64,000 nucleotides of DNA from Poriferisodalis sp022821985. Its GTDB lineage: Bacteria; Actinomycetota; Acidimicrobiia; Acidimicrobiales; Poriferisodalaceae. The stretch is from contig NZ_OZ244781.1 of NCBI RefSeq assembly GCF_965219595.1, positions 3,596,001 through 3,660,000 of the forward strand, read 5' to 3'. How positions within the stretch are numbered: the stretch's first letter is position 1; the number at the start of each line of letters is the position of its first letter. Position numbers and translations under genes: made by a program. The notes below the pieces were generated by a model that saw only the letters and a program-made list of their open reading frames with translations, did no database searches and was not told where the DNA came from. This document shows, piece by piece, positions 17,121 through 25,252 of the stretch.

Positions 17121-18209
17121 CTATTGCTGCTGTTGCTGCGCTGCCTGTTGCTGGGCAGACGTATCTGTGGACGGGCTGACCGCCACGCGGGCCTGGCGGC
17201 GGATCGGCTCGGTGACCATCGAGACCGGCGCCGTGGGCTGGGCGATGATCACCTCGGCGTCCACTTTGGCATCGGCTGATCCGTTGAACACGCCGCGCAC
17301 GGGTGGGACGTCGTTGTAGTCACGGCCGTAGCCAATCACCACATGCCGCTCGCTCACTGATCCGCCGTTGGTGGGATCGAGCGCATGCCAGCCGTAGCCG
17401 GGCACTGCGGCTTCGATCCACGCGTGCGTCTGCACCGAGATGGCGGCCGGGCTCGCAGCCGGTGCACGTTCGGGAGTGAACACGTCCTCGCCGACGAGCC
17501 CGTGGCTGTTCCCGTCGGCACCGGCGCCGCTGCCGGGCACTCCGTCGCCGGCTGCAGGTGCACTGTCACCGGGACTCTCGTCGAGCCGTGTCTCATCCAG
17601 CGCGAACAGGTAGCCGGAGACGTAGCGAGCGGGGATGCCGATGCAGCGAAGCATGCCCACGGCCAGATGGGCGAAGTCTTGGCAGACCCCTCGGCCGCCG
17701 TCGATCAGCTCCTCCAGCGTCACACCGATGGTGGTGGAGCCGCGCTCGTAGCTGAGCACCGTGGGCACTGCCTGGGCTACGGCCTGCACGCGCTCGCATA
17801 CGTCATCGGCGGCGCCGCGGACGGCCCATGAGGCCACCTCGTTGACCAGCTCGTCCCACTGCACATGCTGGGACGGCGCCAGGTACTCGACGTGCTCGTT
17901 GACGAACTGCTGATCGCCCAGCCGCTCGCAGCTCACCGGTGCCGGGGCGCTGTCGGTCGGTGTGGTCTCCACGGAAGCCTCGGCAATCACCAGCAGATCG
18001 TCGTGCGATGCACGCATGCCCAGGTGGTCGACAGTCGTGCCGAAGTAATCGCGTGTCTGCAGCACACGGGTCGCCGGCGTGGTGGTCAGCCGGTACGACA
18101 GCACCTGCTGGCGCAGGTCGTCACGGGGCCGTACGCGGATCTCGTTCTGCGACTCCGAAACGGGCTCGGCGTAGGTGAAGTGCAACCGGTAGGCGATGTC
18201 GAGTCTCAT
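17121..18209 (-). CDS. Transglutaminase-like cysteine protein with Gln-rich C-terminal tail
   Basis: The bacterial transglutaminase-like N-terminal beta domain spans about 1-85. A transglutaminase/protease core follows with a full Cys-His-Asp triad: Cys176 (GGRGVCQDFAHLA), His262 (THAWIEAAV) and Asp278 (WHALDPTNGG). A flexible Gly/Ser/Pro-rich insert (about 208-250) separates Cys and His. The last 11 residues are unusual, with eight Gln ending in QQQQQ. It is the third gene of the conserved triad with an alpha-E protein and a circularly permuted ATP-grasp ligase; starts and stops overlap by 4 nt (ATGA). Such triads are predicted to ligate and trim peptides or modify proteins; the biochemical role is unproven. 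Confidence 0.88.
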   Translation of the reverse strand: MRLDIAYRLHFTYAEPVSESQNEIRVRPRDDLRQQVLSYRLTTTPATRVLQTRDYFGTTVDHLGMRASHDDLLVIAEASVETTPTDSAPAPVSCERLGDQQFVNEHVEYLAPSQHVQWDELVNEVASWAVRGAADDVCERVQAVAQAVPTVLSYERGSTTIGVTLEELIDGGRGVCQDFAHLAVGMLRCIGIPARYVSGYLFALDETRLDESPGDSAPAAGDGVPGSGAGADGNSHGLVGEDVFTPERAPAASPAAISVQTHAWIEAAVPGYGWHALDPTNGGSVSERHVVIGYGRDYNDVPPVRGVFNGSADAKVDAEVIIAQPTAPVSMVTEPIRRQARVAVSPSTDTSAQQQAAQQQQQ

Positions 18210-19198
18210 TGCGGCCTGCCGTTCCCGTCTCCAGGTCGCACGAACTGCGCATGCACTTCGGCGAAACTCGATCTCGCCACCGTGCTGGCGTGCACATCGG
18301 CAGCTAGCTCGGCCAGCGCCGAGCCCAGGTACGCCAGCTCAGCCTCGGGTTGGGCCAGCAGCTCGTCGAGCTCGCCGTACTCCAAGTGCGCCCGCAGTGC
18401 TCCGGCGCGCCGGCGGGGTGTGGCGACGGCCCCCGCGGCCGCGGCGAGATCTTCCAAGCGCAGCTCCACCCGTCCGAGGCACCACAGCACCGAGCGGGGC
18501 ATTTGCTCGTGCTGCAGGAGGAATTTCGCGACTGCATGCCACTGCGGCGAGTGCCCCAGCTCGCGCCGTGCGGCCTGCAGCGAATGCGTGAACGCCAGCA
18601 GACGGTTGCCGTCAAAGACGTCGGCCCCGGTGCCCAGACCCGATTTCAGCAGTTCGACAGTCAGGATCGACCGCTCAAGCAGCCGGCCGGCCTCCATGAA
18701 CGCGTACCCCTCGTCGCGGCTCATCGACTCGGTCATGACGCCGCTGAGCGAGCGACACCCGCGCCGGGCCGTGATCACCGACATGCGCGACACCTCGCCG
18801 CCGGTCTGCTCCCGAGCGGCAGCGCCGACCGACTTGGCGCTCTGCATGAGAATGTGCAGGCTGTTGGCCTCCTCCCAGAGCTCCACCGGGATGCGGTCGC
18901 GCACGATGCGCAGGTTCTCCCGCACCGCCTCCACAGACGACACCACCGAACCCGGATGCGAGTCGTCAGAGACCAGAAAATCCATGACGGCATACGGGCC
19001 GGTGCCGACCTGGGCCGCCACGAACGCGTCCTGCAGCCCGAGCGCCTGCACCAGCCGGCGCGAGGCCAGACGTGCCTCGGTGGCCTGGCGGTGCATGACC
19101 GCGTTGGTCTCCACCGACACGCACCGTGCGATGGTGTCGGCCCGCTCCAGATAGCGACCGGCCCACAGCAGGGAATCGGCGTGCCGGGCGAGGATCAT
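18206..19198 (-). CDS. Alpha-E domain protein (DUF403)
   Basis: This helical alpha-E protein (330 residues) is recognised by its N-terminal ILARHADSLLWAGRYLERAD, the family signature, and by the conserved MDFLVSDDSHPGSVVSSV and NLRIVRDRIPVELWEEAN segments. The domain has no known catalytic activity and always accompanies the ATP-grasp and transglutaminase-like partners, suggesting a scaffold or substrate-presenting role. It overlaps the upstream ATP-grasp gene and the downstream transglutaminase gene by 4 nt each, implying translational coupling and fixed stoichiometry. Confidence 0.9.
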   Translation of the reverse strand: MILARHADSLLWAGRYLERADTIARCVSVETNAVMHRQATEARLASRRLVQALGLQDAFVAAQVGTGPYAVMDFLVSDDSHPGSVVSSVEAVRENLRIVRDRIPVELWEEANSLHILMQSAKSVGAAAREQTGGEVSRMSVITARRGCRSLSGVMTESMSRDEGYAFMEAGRLLERSILTVELLKSGLGTGADVFDGNRLLAFTHSLQAARRELGHSPQWHAVAKFLLQHEQMPRSVLWCLGRVELRLEDLAAAAGAVATPRRRAGALRAHLEYGELDELLAQPEAELAYLGSALAELAADVHASTVARSSFAEVHAQFVRPGDGNGRPQ

Positions 19199-20655
19199 GT
19201 CTGCGATCCCTGCGGGGCAAGCACCCAGGTGTCCTTGGAGCCGCCGCCCTGGGAGGAGTTAACGATCAGCGAACCTTTGCGCATCGCCACCCGCGTCAAG
19301 CCGCCGGGAAACACCTGCGTGCGCTCCCCGGTGATCACAAAGGGTCGCAGGTCGAGGTGGCGCGGTTCGAGCACGTCGTCGCACATGGACGCCAGCGTCG
19401 ACAGCTCCACCACCTCTTGGACCACCCAGTTGCGCGGGTCTGCCTCGATCTCGGCCCGTGCGTTCGCCAGCTCCTCGTCGGTGGCGTTGCGCCCGATGAC
19501 GATGCCGTAGCCACCCGACTCGCCCACCGGCTTGATGACCAGCTCGTCGAGACGGTCGAAGGCCGCCGCGCGCTGATCGGGCTCCCACATCACGTACGTC
19601 TCGACGTTGGGCAGGATCGGCGCCTCGCCGAGGTAGTAGCGGATCAGGTCGGTCACGTAGGGGTGGATGGCCTTGTCGTCGGCCACGCCGTTGCCGACGG
19701 CATTGCAGACGGTGACCGTGCCGGCGCGCATGGCGCCGAGCAGCCCCGGCACGCCCAGCGTGGAATCGGGGCGGAACGACACCGGATCGAGAAAGGTGTC
19801 GTCGATGCGCCGGTAGATCACGTCCACCGGCACCAGGCCCTCGATAGTGCGCAGGTACACGACATGCTCGTCCACCACCAGGTCGGGCCCCTCCACGAGC
19901 TCCACGCCCATCTCCCGGGCCAGGAACGCGTGCTCGAAGTACGCCGAGTTGTAGATGCCCGGCGTCAGGATCACGATGAGCGGCTTCTCGCCGGCCCCCG
20001 TGGGCGCCACCGATTCGAGTGCCGTGCGCAGCATGCGGCCGTACTGGCCGACTGGCTCCACGGTGTGGTCTTCCCAGACACGGGGGAACGCTCGGGTCAT
20101 CGCCGCCCGGTTCTCGATGACGTAGCTGATCCCGCTCGGGTTGCGCAGGTTGTCCTCGAGCACCCGGTACTGGCCCTCGGCATCGCGCACCAGGTCGATG
20201 CCGGCGATGACGCAGTGGGCGTCATGCGGCACGCTCACGCCGAACGCGTTGCGCTCGAAGCCGTCCGACGACTGCACCAGCCATGCGGGCACGACGCCGT
20301 CGGCCATGGCCGCTCCCTCGCCGGTGTAGATGTCGGCCAGGAACCGGTTCAGCGCGGTGACGCGCTGGGCCAGGCCCCGCTCGATCTCCTGCCACTCGGT
20401 TGCGGCGATCAGCCGGGGAAACAGGTCCATCGGCCAGGTCCGCTCGGTGCCCTGCGAATCGCCGTACACCGTGAACGTGATGCCCTGGCGGCGGAACTCC
20501 TCTTCAATGATGCCTTCGCGGCGCCGCAGCTCGGCCACGTCGAAGTTGGAGAAGCGCTCCACGATGGCGGCGTAGAGCGGCCGGACGTTGCCGTCACGAT
20601 CGAACGCCTCGTCGTAGGCGAGCTGGTCGGCGTCAGACCTTCGTAGCTCCGCCAT
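19195..20655 (-). CDS. Circularly permuted ATP-grasp ligase (DUF404/DUF407)
   Basis: This is a 486-residue circularly permuted ATP-grasp protein. Diagnostic stretches are FTVYGDSQGTERTWPMDLFPR, NRFLADIYTG, VLEDNLRNPSGISYVIENR, ILTPGIYNSAYFEHAFLAR, LVIKPVGESGGYGIVIG and TRVAMRKGSLIVNSSQGGGSKDTWV. The family is predicted to form amide or peptide bonds using ATP. It is the first gene of the three-gene operon with alpha-E and transglutaminase-like proteins. On the minus strand TATCAA lies a few bases before the ATG, so a leaderless promoter is possible. Confidence 0.9.
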   Translation of the reverse strand: MAELRRSDADQLAYDEAFDRDGNVRPLYAAIVERFSNFDVAELRRREGIIEEEFRRQGITFTVYGDSQGTERTWPMDLFPRLIAATEWQEIERGLAQRVTALNRFLADIYTGEGAAMADGVVPAWLVQSSDGFERNAFGVSVPHDAHCVIAGIDLVRDAEGQYRVLEDNLRNPSGISYVIENRAAMTRAFPRVWEDHTVEPVGQYGRMLRTALESVAPTGAGEKPLIVILTPGIYNSAYFEHAFLAREMGVELVEGPDLVVDEHVVYLRTIEGLVPVDVIYRRIDDTFLDPVSFRPDSTLGVPGLLGAMRAGTVTVCNAVGNGVADDKAIHPYVTDLIRYYLGEAPILPNVETYVMWEPDQRAAAFDRLDELVIKPVGESGGYGIVIGRNATDEELANARAEIEADPRNWVVQEVVELSTLASMCDDVLEPRHLDLRPFVITGERTQVFPGGLTRVAMRKGSLIVNSSQGGGSKDTWVLAPQGSQT

Positions 20656-20714
20656 GGCCCATTTGATAGCGCGTCACGGGATATGGCGGTGCCATTGTCG
20701 GCCGAACATCGCAA

Positions 20715-21659
20715 TCAGCGCTCGCTCATGGATTTCTCCAGCATGTCGATGGTCTCCATAGCGCCCAGGCATTGCGCGACCGACGCGTTGGGCTCACGGC
20801 CCTCACGGATGGCCGAGATGAACTCGCGGTCTTGCAGTTCGATGCCGTCGTCGGAGATCGCCACACCCGACAGATCCACCGGATTGTCATAGCCGTCCAC
20901 GAGGTCGTCGTAGCGGGCGATGTAGGTGCCGTTATTGCAGATGTAGCGGAAGAACGTGCCGAGCGGCCCGTCGTTGTTGAACGACAGCGACAGCGTGCAC
21001 AGCGCTCCCGACGGCACGCTCATGCCGATGGTCATGTCCATGGCGATGCCCAGCTCGGGATGGGTGGGCCCTTGCTGCGCCCAGCCTGCGGTGATGCGTT
21101 GGCCTGTCTGGTAGCCGAACAGGTCGACCGTGTGGCACGAGTGATGCCACAGCAGGTGATCGGTCCAGGTGCGCGGCTTGCCGAGCGCGTTGCGGTTCTC
21201 GCGCCGGAAGAAGAACGTCTCGACAACCAGGTGCTGCAACGTCAGCTCGCCGCGTTGGATGCGTTCGTGAATCCACTGATGGCTCGGATTGAAGCGGCGG
21301 GTGTGGCACACCATCGCGGTCACGCCCGTTTCCTGCTGCACACGCACCACGGCTTCGCTGTCGGCAAGGGTGTCGGCCATCGGGATCTCGACCAGCACGT
21401 GCTTGCCCGCGCGCATGGTCTCGATGGCCTGCGCTGCGTGCAGCTGCGTGGGCGTGGCCAGGATGGCCGCGTCAGCGTCGAGCGTCAGCGCCTCGCCCAA
21501 GTCGGTCGTCCACCGCTCGATGCCGAACTCGCTGGCGAAGGCCTCGGTGTCGTCGGCGATGCCACCAGCGAGGGCGACCACCTCGACATCGTCGATGCGC
21601 CGCAGCGCTGCCATGTGCTTGTGCCCGATAGCGCCCTCTCCGGCCAGGATGATCTTCAC
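20715..21659 (-). CDS. ligC: 4-carboxy-2-hydroxymuconate-6-semialdehyde dehydrogenase
   Basis: It oxidises the hemiacetal of 4-carboxy-2-hydroxymuconate-6-semialdehyde to 2-pyrone-4,6-dicarboxylate with NAD(P)+, the second step of protocatechuate 4,5-cleavage. It is a Gfo/Idh/MocA-fold protein of 314 residues with the nucleotide site GEGAIGHKHMAAL. Segments match those I recall from Sphingobium LigC closely: CHTRRFNPSHQWIHERI, WTDHLLWHHSCHTVDLFGYQ, HPELGIAMDMTIGM, SFNNDGPLGTFFRYICNNGT and DREFISAIREGREPN. The start is GTG 21659 with an AGGGGAG ribosome-binding sequence. It is divergent from ligAB. Confidence 0.92.
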   Translation of the reverse strand: MKIILAGEGAIGHKHMAALRRIDDVEVVALAGGIADDTEAFASEFGIERWTTDLGEALTLDADAAILATPTQLHAAQAIETMRAGKHVLVEIPMADTLADSEAVVRVQQETGVTAMVCHTRRFNPSHQWIHERIQRGELTLQHLVVETFFFRRENRNALGKPRTWTDHLLWHHSCHTVDLFGYQTGQRITAGWAQQGPTHPELGIAMDMTIGMSVPSGALCTLSLSFNNDGPLGTFFRYICNNGTYIARYDDLVDGYDNPVDLSGVAISDDGIELQDREFISAIREGREPNASVAQCLGAMETIDMLEKSMSER

Positions 21660-21719
21660 GACGCTCCCCTCTTCGGCTCCCGTGCTCTATCAATAGTCTC
21701 GGATGCGCAAGGAGGTGCC
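21660..21719. promoter_or_regulatory. Divergent promoter region ligC / ligAB
   Basis: This 60-bp region separates two oppositely transcribed pathway units. On the plus strand a TAGTCT (21694-21699) fits a -10 box. A small palindrome ctat-ca-atag (21687-21696) overlaps it. A strong Shine-Dalgarno sequence AAGGAGGTG (21709-21717) precedes ligA. The shared regulatory space suggests co-regulation. Confidence 0.4.
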
Positions 21720-22169
21720 ATGGCACGGGCACGTGACTACGACGACATCCCGGGCACCTACGTCTTCGACGGTCGCAGATCGCAGCAGGGTTACCAGCTG
21801 AACATGTTCTGCATGAGCCTGAACGCCGAAGCCAACCGGGAACGATTTCGGGCAGACGAGCGTGCCTACCTGGACGGCTTCGACCTGACATCGCAACAGC
21901 GCCGAGCGGTCCTCGAACGGGACTGGCTGGGCATGCTCCAGCTCGGCGGCAACATCTACTACACGTTCAAGCTGGCTGCGCTTGACGGCCTGTCCATGCA
22001 GGATGTCGGCGGTGCCATGTCAGGCGTCAGCGGCGGGGAGTTCAACCAGATGATGATCGACGGCGGTCGCCCGGTCGACGGCAACCGCCGCACCGGCGAG
22101 TTTCCTGCGGATCAGAGCCCCGAGCCGCAGAGCCCTGAAATACGCAGCACAGCGGGGCACAGCTCATGA
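21720..22169 (+). CDS. ligA: Protocatechuate 4,5-dioxygenase alpha subunit
   Basis: This is the small helical subunit of the extradiol dioxygenase that opens protocatechuate between carbons 4 and 5 (149 residues; Sphingobium LigA is about 139). Recognised from DYDDIPGTYVFDGRRSQQGY, LNMFCMSLNAEANRERF, YLDGFDLT and FNQMMIDGGR. The start ATG 21720 is fixed by a near-perfect AAGGAGGTG ribosome-binding site. The stop overlaps the ligB start by 4 nt, coupling the two subunits. Confidence 0.93.
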   Translation: MARARDYDDIPGTYVFDGRRSQQGYQLNMFCMSLNAEANRERFRADERAYLDGFDLTSQQRRAVLERDWLGMLQLGGNIYYTFKLAALDGLSMQDVGGAMSGVSGGEFNQMMIDGGRPVDGNRRTGEFPADQSPEPQSPEIRSTAGHSS

Positions 22170-23023
22170 CCACAATCGTCGGTGGCATCGGCACATCGCA
22201 CGTGCCCGCCGTCGGAGCCGCCATCGACAACGGCAAGCAGGAAGAGCCGTACTGGCGGCCGTACTTCGACAAGATCCAGCCTGCACGCGAGTGGATGGCC
22301 GCCGAGCAGCCCGACGTCTGCATCATCGTCTACAACGACCACGCCTCGGCCTTCTCGTTGCAGCTCATCCCGACGTTCGCTGTCGGCGTGGCGGCCGAGT
22401 ACCAGCCTGCCGACGAGGGCTACGGCCCCCGCCAGGTGCCGGCCGTGCAGGGCCATCCCGAACTGGCTTGGCATCTCGCCGAATCGCTGATCGGCGACGA
22501 GTTCGACATCACCATCGTCAACGAGATGGACGTCGACCACGGCCTGACGGTTCCGCTCTCGGTGATGTACGGCCAGCCCCACGCCTGGCCATGCCGGGTC
22601 ATTCCGATCTGCGTCAACGTGATCCAGTACCCGCCCCCGTCGGGCAAGCGATGCCTCAGCCTCGGGCGGGCCATCCGGCGAGCGCTCGACAGCTACGAGG
22701 GATTGGCTGCGGAAGGGCTGCGGGTGGCCGTTTTCGGCACGGGCGGCATGTCGCACCAGCTGCAGGGCGAACGGGCGGGCCTCGTCAATGCAGACTTCGA
22801 CACAGCGTTCATGGACGAGTTGGTCGCCGAGCCCGACGCCGGCTGCCTGCGCCCGCACACCGAGTACATCCGCGAGGCGGGCTCAGAGGGCATCGAGTTG
22901 GTGATGTGGTTCGTGATGCGCGGCGTGCTCGACGAAAGGGTCGACGAGGTGTTCCGCATGAACCACGTGCCCACCTCCAACACCAGCAACGGCCTGCTGA
23001 TCCTGCAGAACGCAAGAGGCTGA
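22166..23023 (+). CDS. ligB: Protocatechuate 4,5-dioxygenase beta (catalytic) subunit
   Basis: This is the catalytic, Fe(II)-dependent type II extradiol dioxygenase subunit (285 residues). The expected iron ligands are His12 (GTSHVPAVG), His59 (VYNDHASAF) and Glu241 (GSEGIELVMW), and the catalytic acid/base is His197 (GTGGMSHQLQG); all are present. The product is 4-carboxy-2-hydroxymuconate-6-semialdehyde, the LigC substrate. Long blocks such as NEMDVDHGLTVPLSVM and YPPPSGKRCLSLG match LigB as I recall it. The gene converges with pobA. Confidence 0.94.
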   Translation: MTTIVGGIGTSHVPAVGAAIDNGKQEEPYWRPYFDKIQPAREWMAAEQPDVCIIVYNDHASAFSLQLIPTFAVGVAAEYQPADEGYGPRQVPAVQGHPELAWHLAESLIGDEFDITIVNEMDVDHGLTVPLSVMYGQPHAWPCRVIPICVNVIQYPPPSGKRCLSLGRAIRRALDSYEGLAAEGLRVAVFGTGGMSHQLQGERAGLVNADFDTAFMDELVAEPDAGCLRPHTEYIREAGSEGIELVMWFVMRGVLDERVDEVFRMNHVPTSNTSNGLLILQNARG

Positions 23024-23110
23024 GCCGCTAGGCGAAGCCGTGGCCCGAGCGGCCCGTGAGCCCGTATCGAATCGAGACTGGGAACAAGAGCGGGAAGCAA
23101 GAGGCTGAGC
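23012..23110. repeat. 14-bp direct repeat in the ligB-pobA gap
   Basis: The sequence gcaagaggctgagc occurs at 23012-23025 (over the ligB stop) and again at 23097-23110, near the pobA stop. Otherwise the 89-bp convergent gap shows no clear terminator. Significance is unknown. Confidence 0.4.
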
Positions 23111-23112
23111 GC

Positions 23113-24285
23113 CTAGCTCTCCAGCGGCAGGCCCACGTACTGCTCAGCGAAGGCGATCTGCGCCGATGGCGACGTGGACAGGTGGTACAGCTCCTGCTCC
23201 TGCGCGCGCTGGTCGAAGTCGCTCATGTCGGGGAACCGGTGCAGCAGCATCGTGAGCGACCAGCTGAACCGCATGGCCCCCCAAACGCGCCGCAGCGCCA
23301 TTGCTGAGTAGCTGTCGAGGTAGCCGTCGTCGCCCCGCTCGTAGTGATCGGCGAAGGCTCGAGCCAGGTAGTGCACGTCGGAGATCGCCAGGTTCAGACC
23401 CTTGGCGCCGGTCGGAGGCACGATGTGCGCCGCATCGCCGGCAAGGAACAGATTGCCGTAGCGCATCGGCTCGGAGGCGAAGCTGCGCAGCGGCGCAATC
23501 GACTTCTCGATCGAGGGCCCGGTCTGGATCTGTGCTGCCTTGTCGGCCGGGATGCGAGCCAGCAGCTCGGTCCAGAAACGATCATCGGGCCAGTCGTCGA
23601 CCGTGTCGGTGAGCGGGCACTGCACGTAGTACCGGCTCAGCATCGGGTTCCGCATGCTGCACAGCGCGAAACCCCGCTGATGGTTGGCGTACAGCAAGTG
23701 CGGCAGCGGCGGGGTTTCCGAGAGGATGCCGAGCCAGCCGAAGGGATAATCCTTCTCGAACTCGGTGCGGACGCCGGCCGGGATGACGGCGCGGCTCACG
23801 CCGTGAGAGCCGTCGCAGCCGGCCACGAAGTCGCAGTCGATGCGCTCGCTGACACCGTTGGCCACGAAGGTCACCGACGGCCGGCGGGCGGGGTCGCTGA
23901 TCTGTACGTCGTGGGCCTCGAAGACGATCGTGTTGCCGGCTGCGTCCGCAGCCTCGTAGAGGTCTTCCTGGATGTTCGTCTGGCCGTAGGCCATCATCCG
24001 GCGCCCGATCAGCCGCTGCGAGTCGATCGACAGCATCTCCGAGCCGCGCCAGGCGATGTTGATCGTGTCGTGAACCTGTCCCTCGCGGTCCATGCGGTCG
24101 CCCAGCCCGGCGTTGCGCAGGATCTCCACCGAGCCCCACTCGAGGACGCCGGCACGGATGCGGCCCAGCACATAGGCACGCGACTGCTGCTCGAGCACGA
24201 CGTGTTCGATGCCTGCCCTGCCCAGCAGGTGTGAGAGCAGCGTCCCGGCCGGGCCGGCGCCCACGATGATGACCTGGGTGTTCAT
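23113..24285 (-). CDS. pobA: 4-hydroxybenzoate 3-monooxygenase
   Basis: This FAD- and NAD(P)H-dependent hydroxylase converts 4-hydroxybenzoate to protocatechuate, feeding LigAB. It has 390 residues from ATG 24285; an in-frame GTG lies one codon earlier. FAD motifs are VGAGPAGTLLSHLLGRAGI near the N-terminus, the DG motif AGCDGSHGVSR near 165 and the GD motif LFLAGDAAHIVPPTGAKGLN near 285. LSRYYVQC carries the substrate-contacting Tyr known from Pseudomonas PobA, and the terminal AEQYVGLP matches the second active-site Tyr segment. It is the last gene of the ligJ-K-U-I direction, 91 bases after ligI. Confidence 0.93.
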   Translation of the reverse strand: MNTQVIIVGAGPAGTLLSHLLGRAGIEHVVLEQQSRAYVLGRIRAGVLEWGSVEILRNAGLGDRMDREGQVHDTINIAWRGSEMLSIDSQRLIGRRMMAYGQTNIQEDLYEAADAAGNTIVFEAHDVQISDPARRPSVTFVANGVSERIDCDFVAGCDGSHGVSRAVIPAGVRTEFEKDYPFGWLGILSETPPLPHLLYANHQRGFALCSMRNPMLSRYYVQCPLTDTVDDWPDDRFWTELLARIPADKAAQIQTGPSIEKSIAPLRSFASEPMRYGNLFLAGDAAHIVPPTGAKGLNLAISDVHYLARAFADHYERGDDGYLDSYSAMALRRVWGAMRFSWSLTMLLHRFPDMSDFDQRAQEQELYHLSTSPSAQIAFAEQYVGLPLES

Positions 24286-24376
24286 CACTGCATCCTCGTC
24301 GCGGGCTTGCGTCGCTCGTCCCGCTGGATCGGTCAGTCGGGCGGAGAATAGTGGTGCTCGCTCGCGGGCTCAGCCG

Positions 24377-25252
24377 CTAGCCGAAGTCGTAGAGCGTCTC
24401 GGGATTGCTGACCAGGATCCGGTTGCGAGTCGACTCGTCGGGCGCGAACGCGGCCAGCACGTCGACGAGATCGCCGTCGTCAGGCATGTGGCGCACATTG
24501 GGATGCGGCCAGTCGCTGCCCCACAGGATGCGCTCGGGCGCGGCCGCGATCAGCGCCTGGGCATAGGGCACGACATCGTCGTACGGCAGGGTCCCCTCGG
24601 CAGTGAGCCGCTCGGCGCCCGACACCTTCACCCATGCCCGCTCGTCGCGCATCAGCTCGAGCAGGGCTTCGAACGGCTCCTGGCCGAGGCCGGCTGTTGC
24701 ATCGACGCGGGCCATGTGGTCGATCACGTACGGGCAGGGCATCCGGTCGAGCAGTTCGCCGTAGTGCGGCAGGTCTTTCGCGTCGAAGTGCAGCACGATG
24801 TGCCAGCCGAAGGGCTGCACCCGGTCGACCAGCCGCCAAAACAGCTCAAGGTCGGGTGCGCCGCCGAGGTGGGCGACGAAGTTGAAGCGGGTGCCGCGCA
24901 CCCCGGCGTCGTGCAGGGCACCGATGTCGGCATCGCCGAACGACTCATCGATCATCGCGACACCGGCATATCGGCCGTTTCCCCGCACGAGCGCATCCAC
25001 CATGGCGGCATTGTCGGTGCCGTGGCAGCTCGCCTGCACGAAAACTGCTCGCGACAGCCCTAAGCGCTCCTGCAGCACCTCGAAGTCTTCGATGCCAGCA
25101 TCGGGCGGCGTGTAGGTGGCCTCGGGGGCGAAGGGGAACCGGTGCGAGGGGCCGAACACGTGGCAGTGCGCGTCGGTTGCCCCCGGCGGCGGCGTGAACG
25201 CCGTCGGCGAATGCGGCGAGGGGTGAGGCGGCAGGATCGTGGGCGCTGTCAC
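24377..25252 (-). CDS. ligI: 2-pyrone-4,6-dicarboxylate hydrolase
   Basis: This amidohydrolase-superfamily lactonase (291 residues) opens 2-pyrone-4,6-dicarboxylate to 4-oxalomesaconate. The barrel start TDAHCHVFGP carries the HxH motif. FVQASCHGTDN, GVRGTRFNFV, GWHIVLHFDAKDL, VIDHMARVDA and the C-terminal ILWGSDWPHPN (catalytic Asp) match LigI, a metal-independent member. The start is GTG 25252, which overlaps the ligU stop by 4 nt (GTGA). A Pro-rich leader of about 20 residues precedes the barrel. Confidence 0.92.
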   Translation of the reverse strand: MTAPTILPPHPSPHSPTAFTPPPGATDAHCHVFGPSHRFPFAPEATYTPPDAGIEDFEVLQERLGLSRAVFVQASCHGTDNAAMVDALVRGNGRYAGVAMIDESFGDADIGALHDAGVRGTRFNFVAHLGGAPDLELFWRLVDRVQPFGWHIVLHFDAKDLPHYGELLDRMPCPYVIDHMARVDATAGLGQEPFEALLELMRDERAWVKVSGAERLTAEGTLPYDDVVPYAQALIAAAPERILWGSDWPHPNVRHMPDDGDLVDVLAAFAPDESTRNRILVSNPETLYDFG

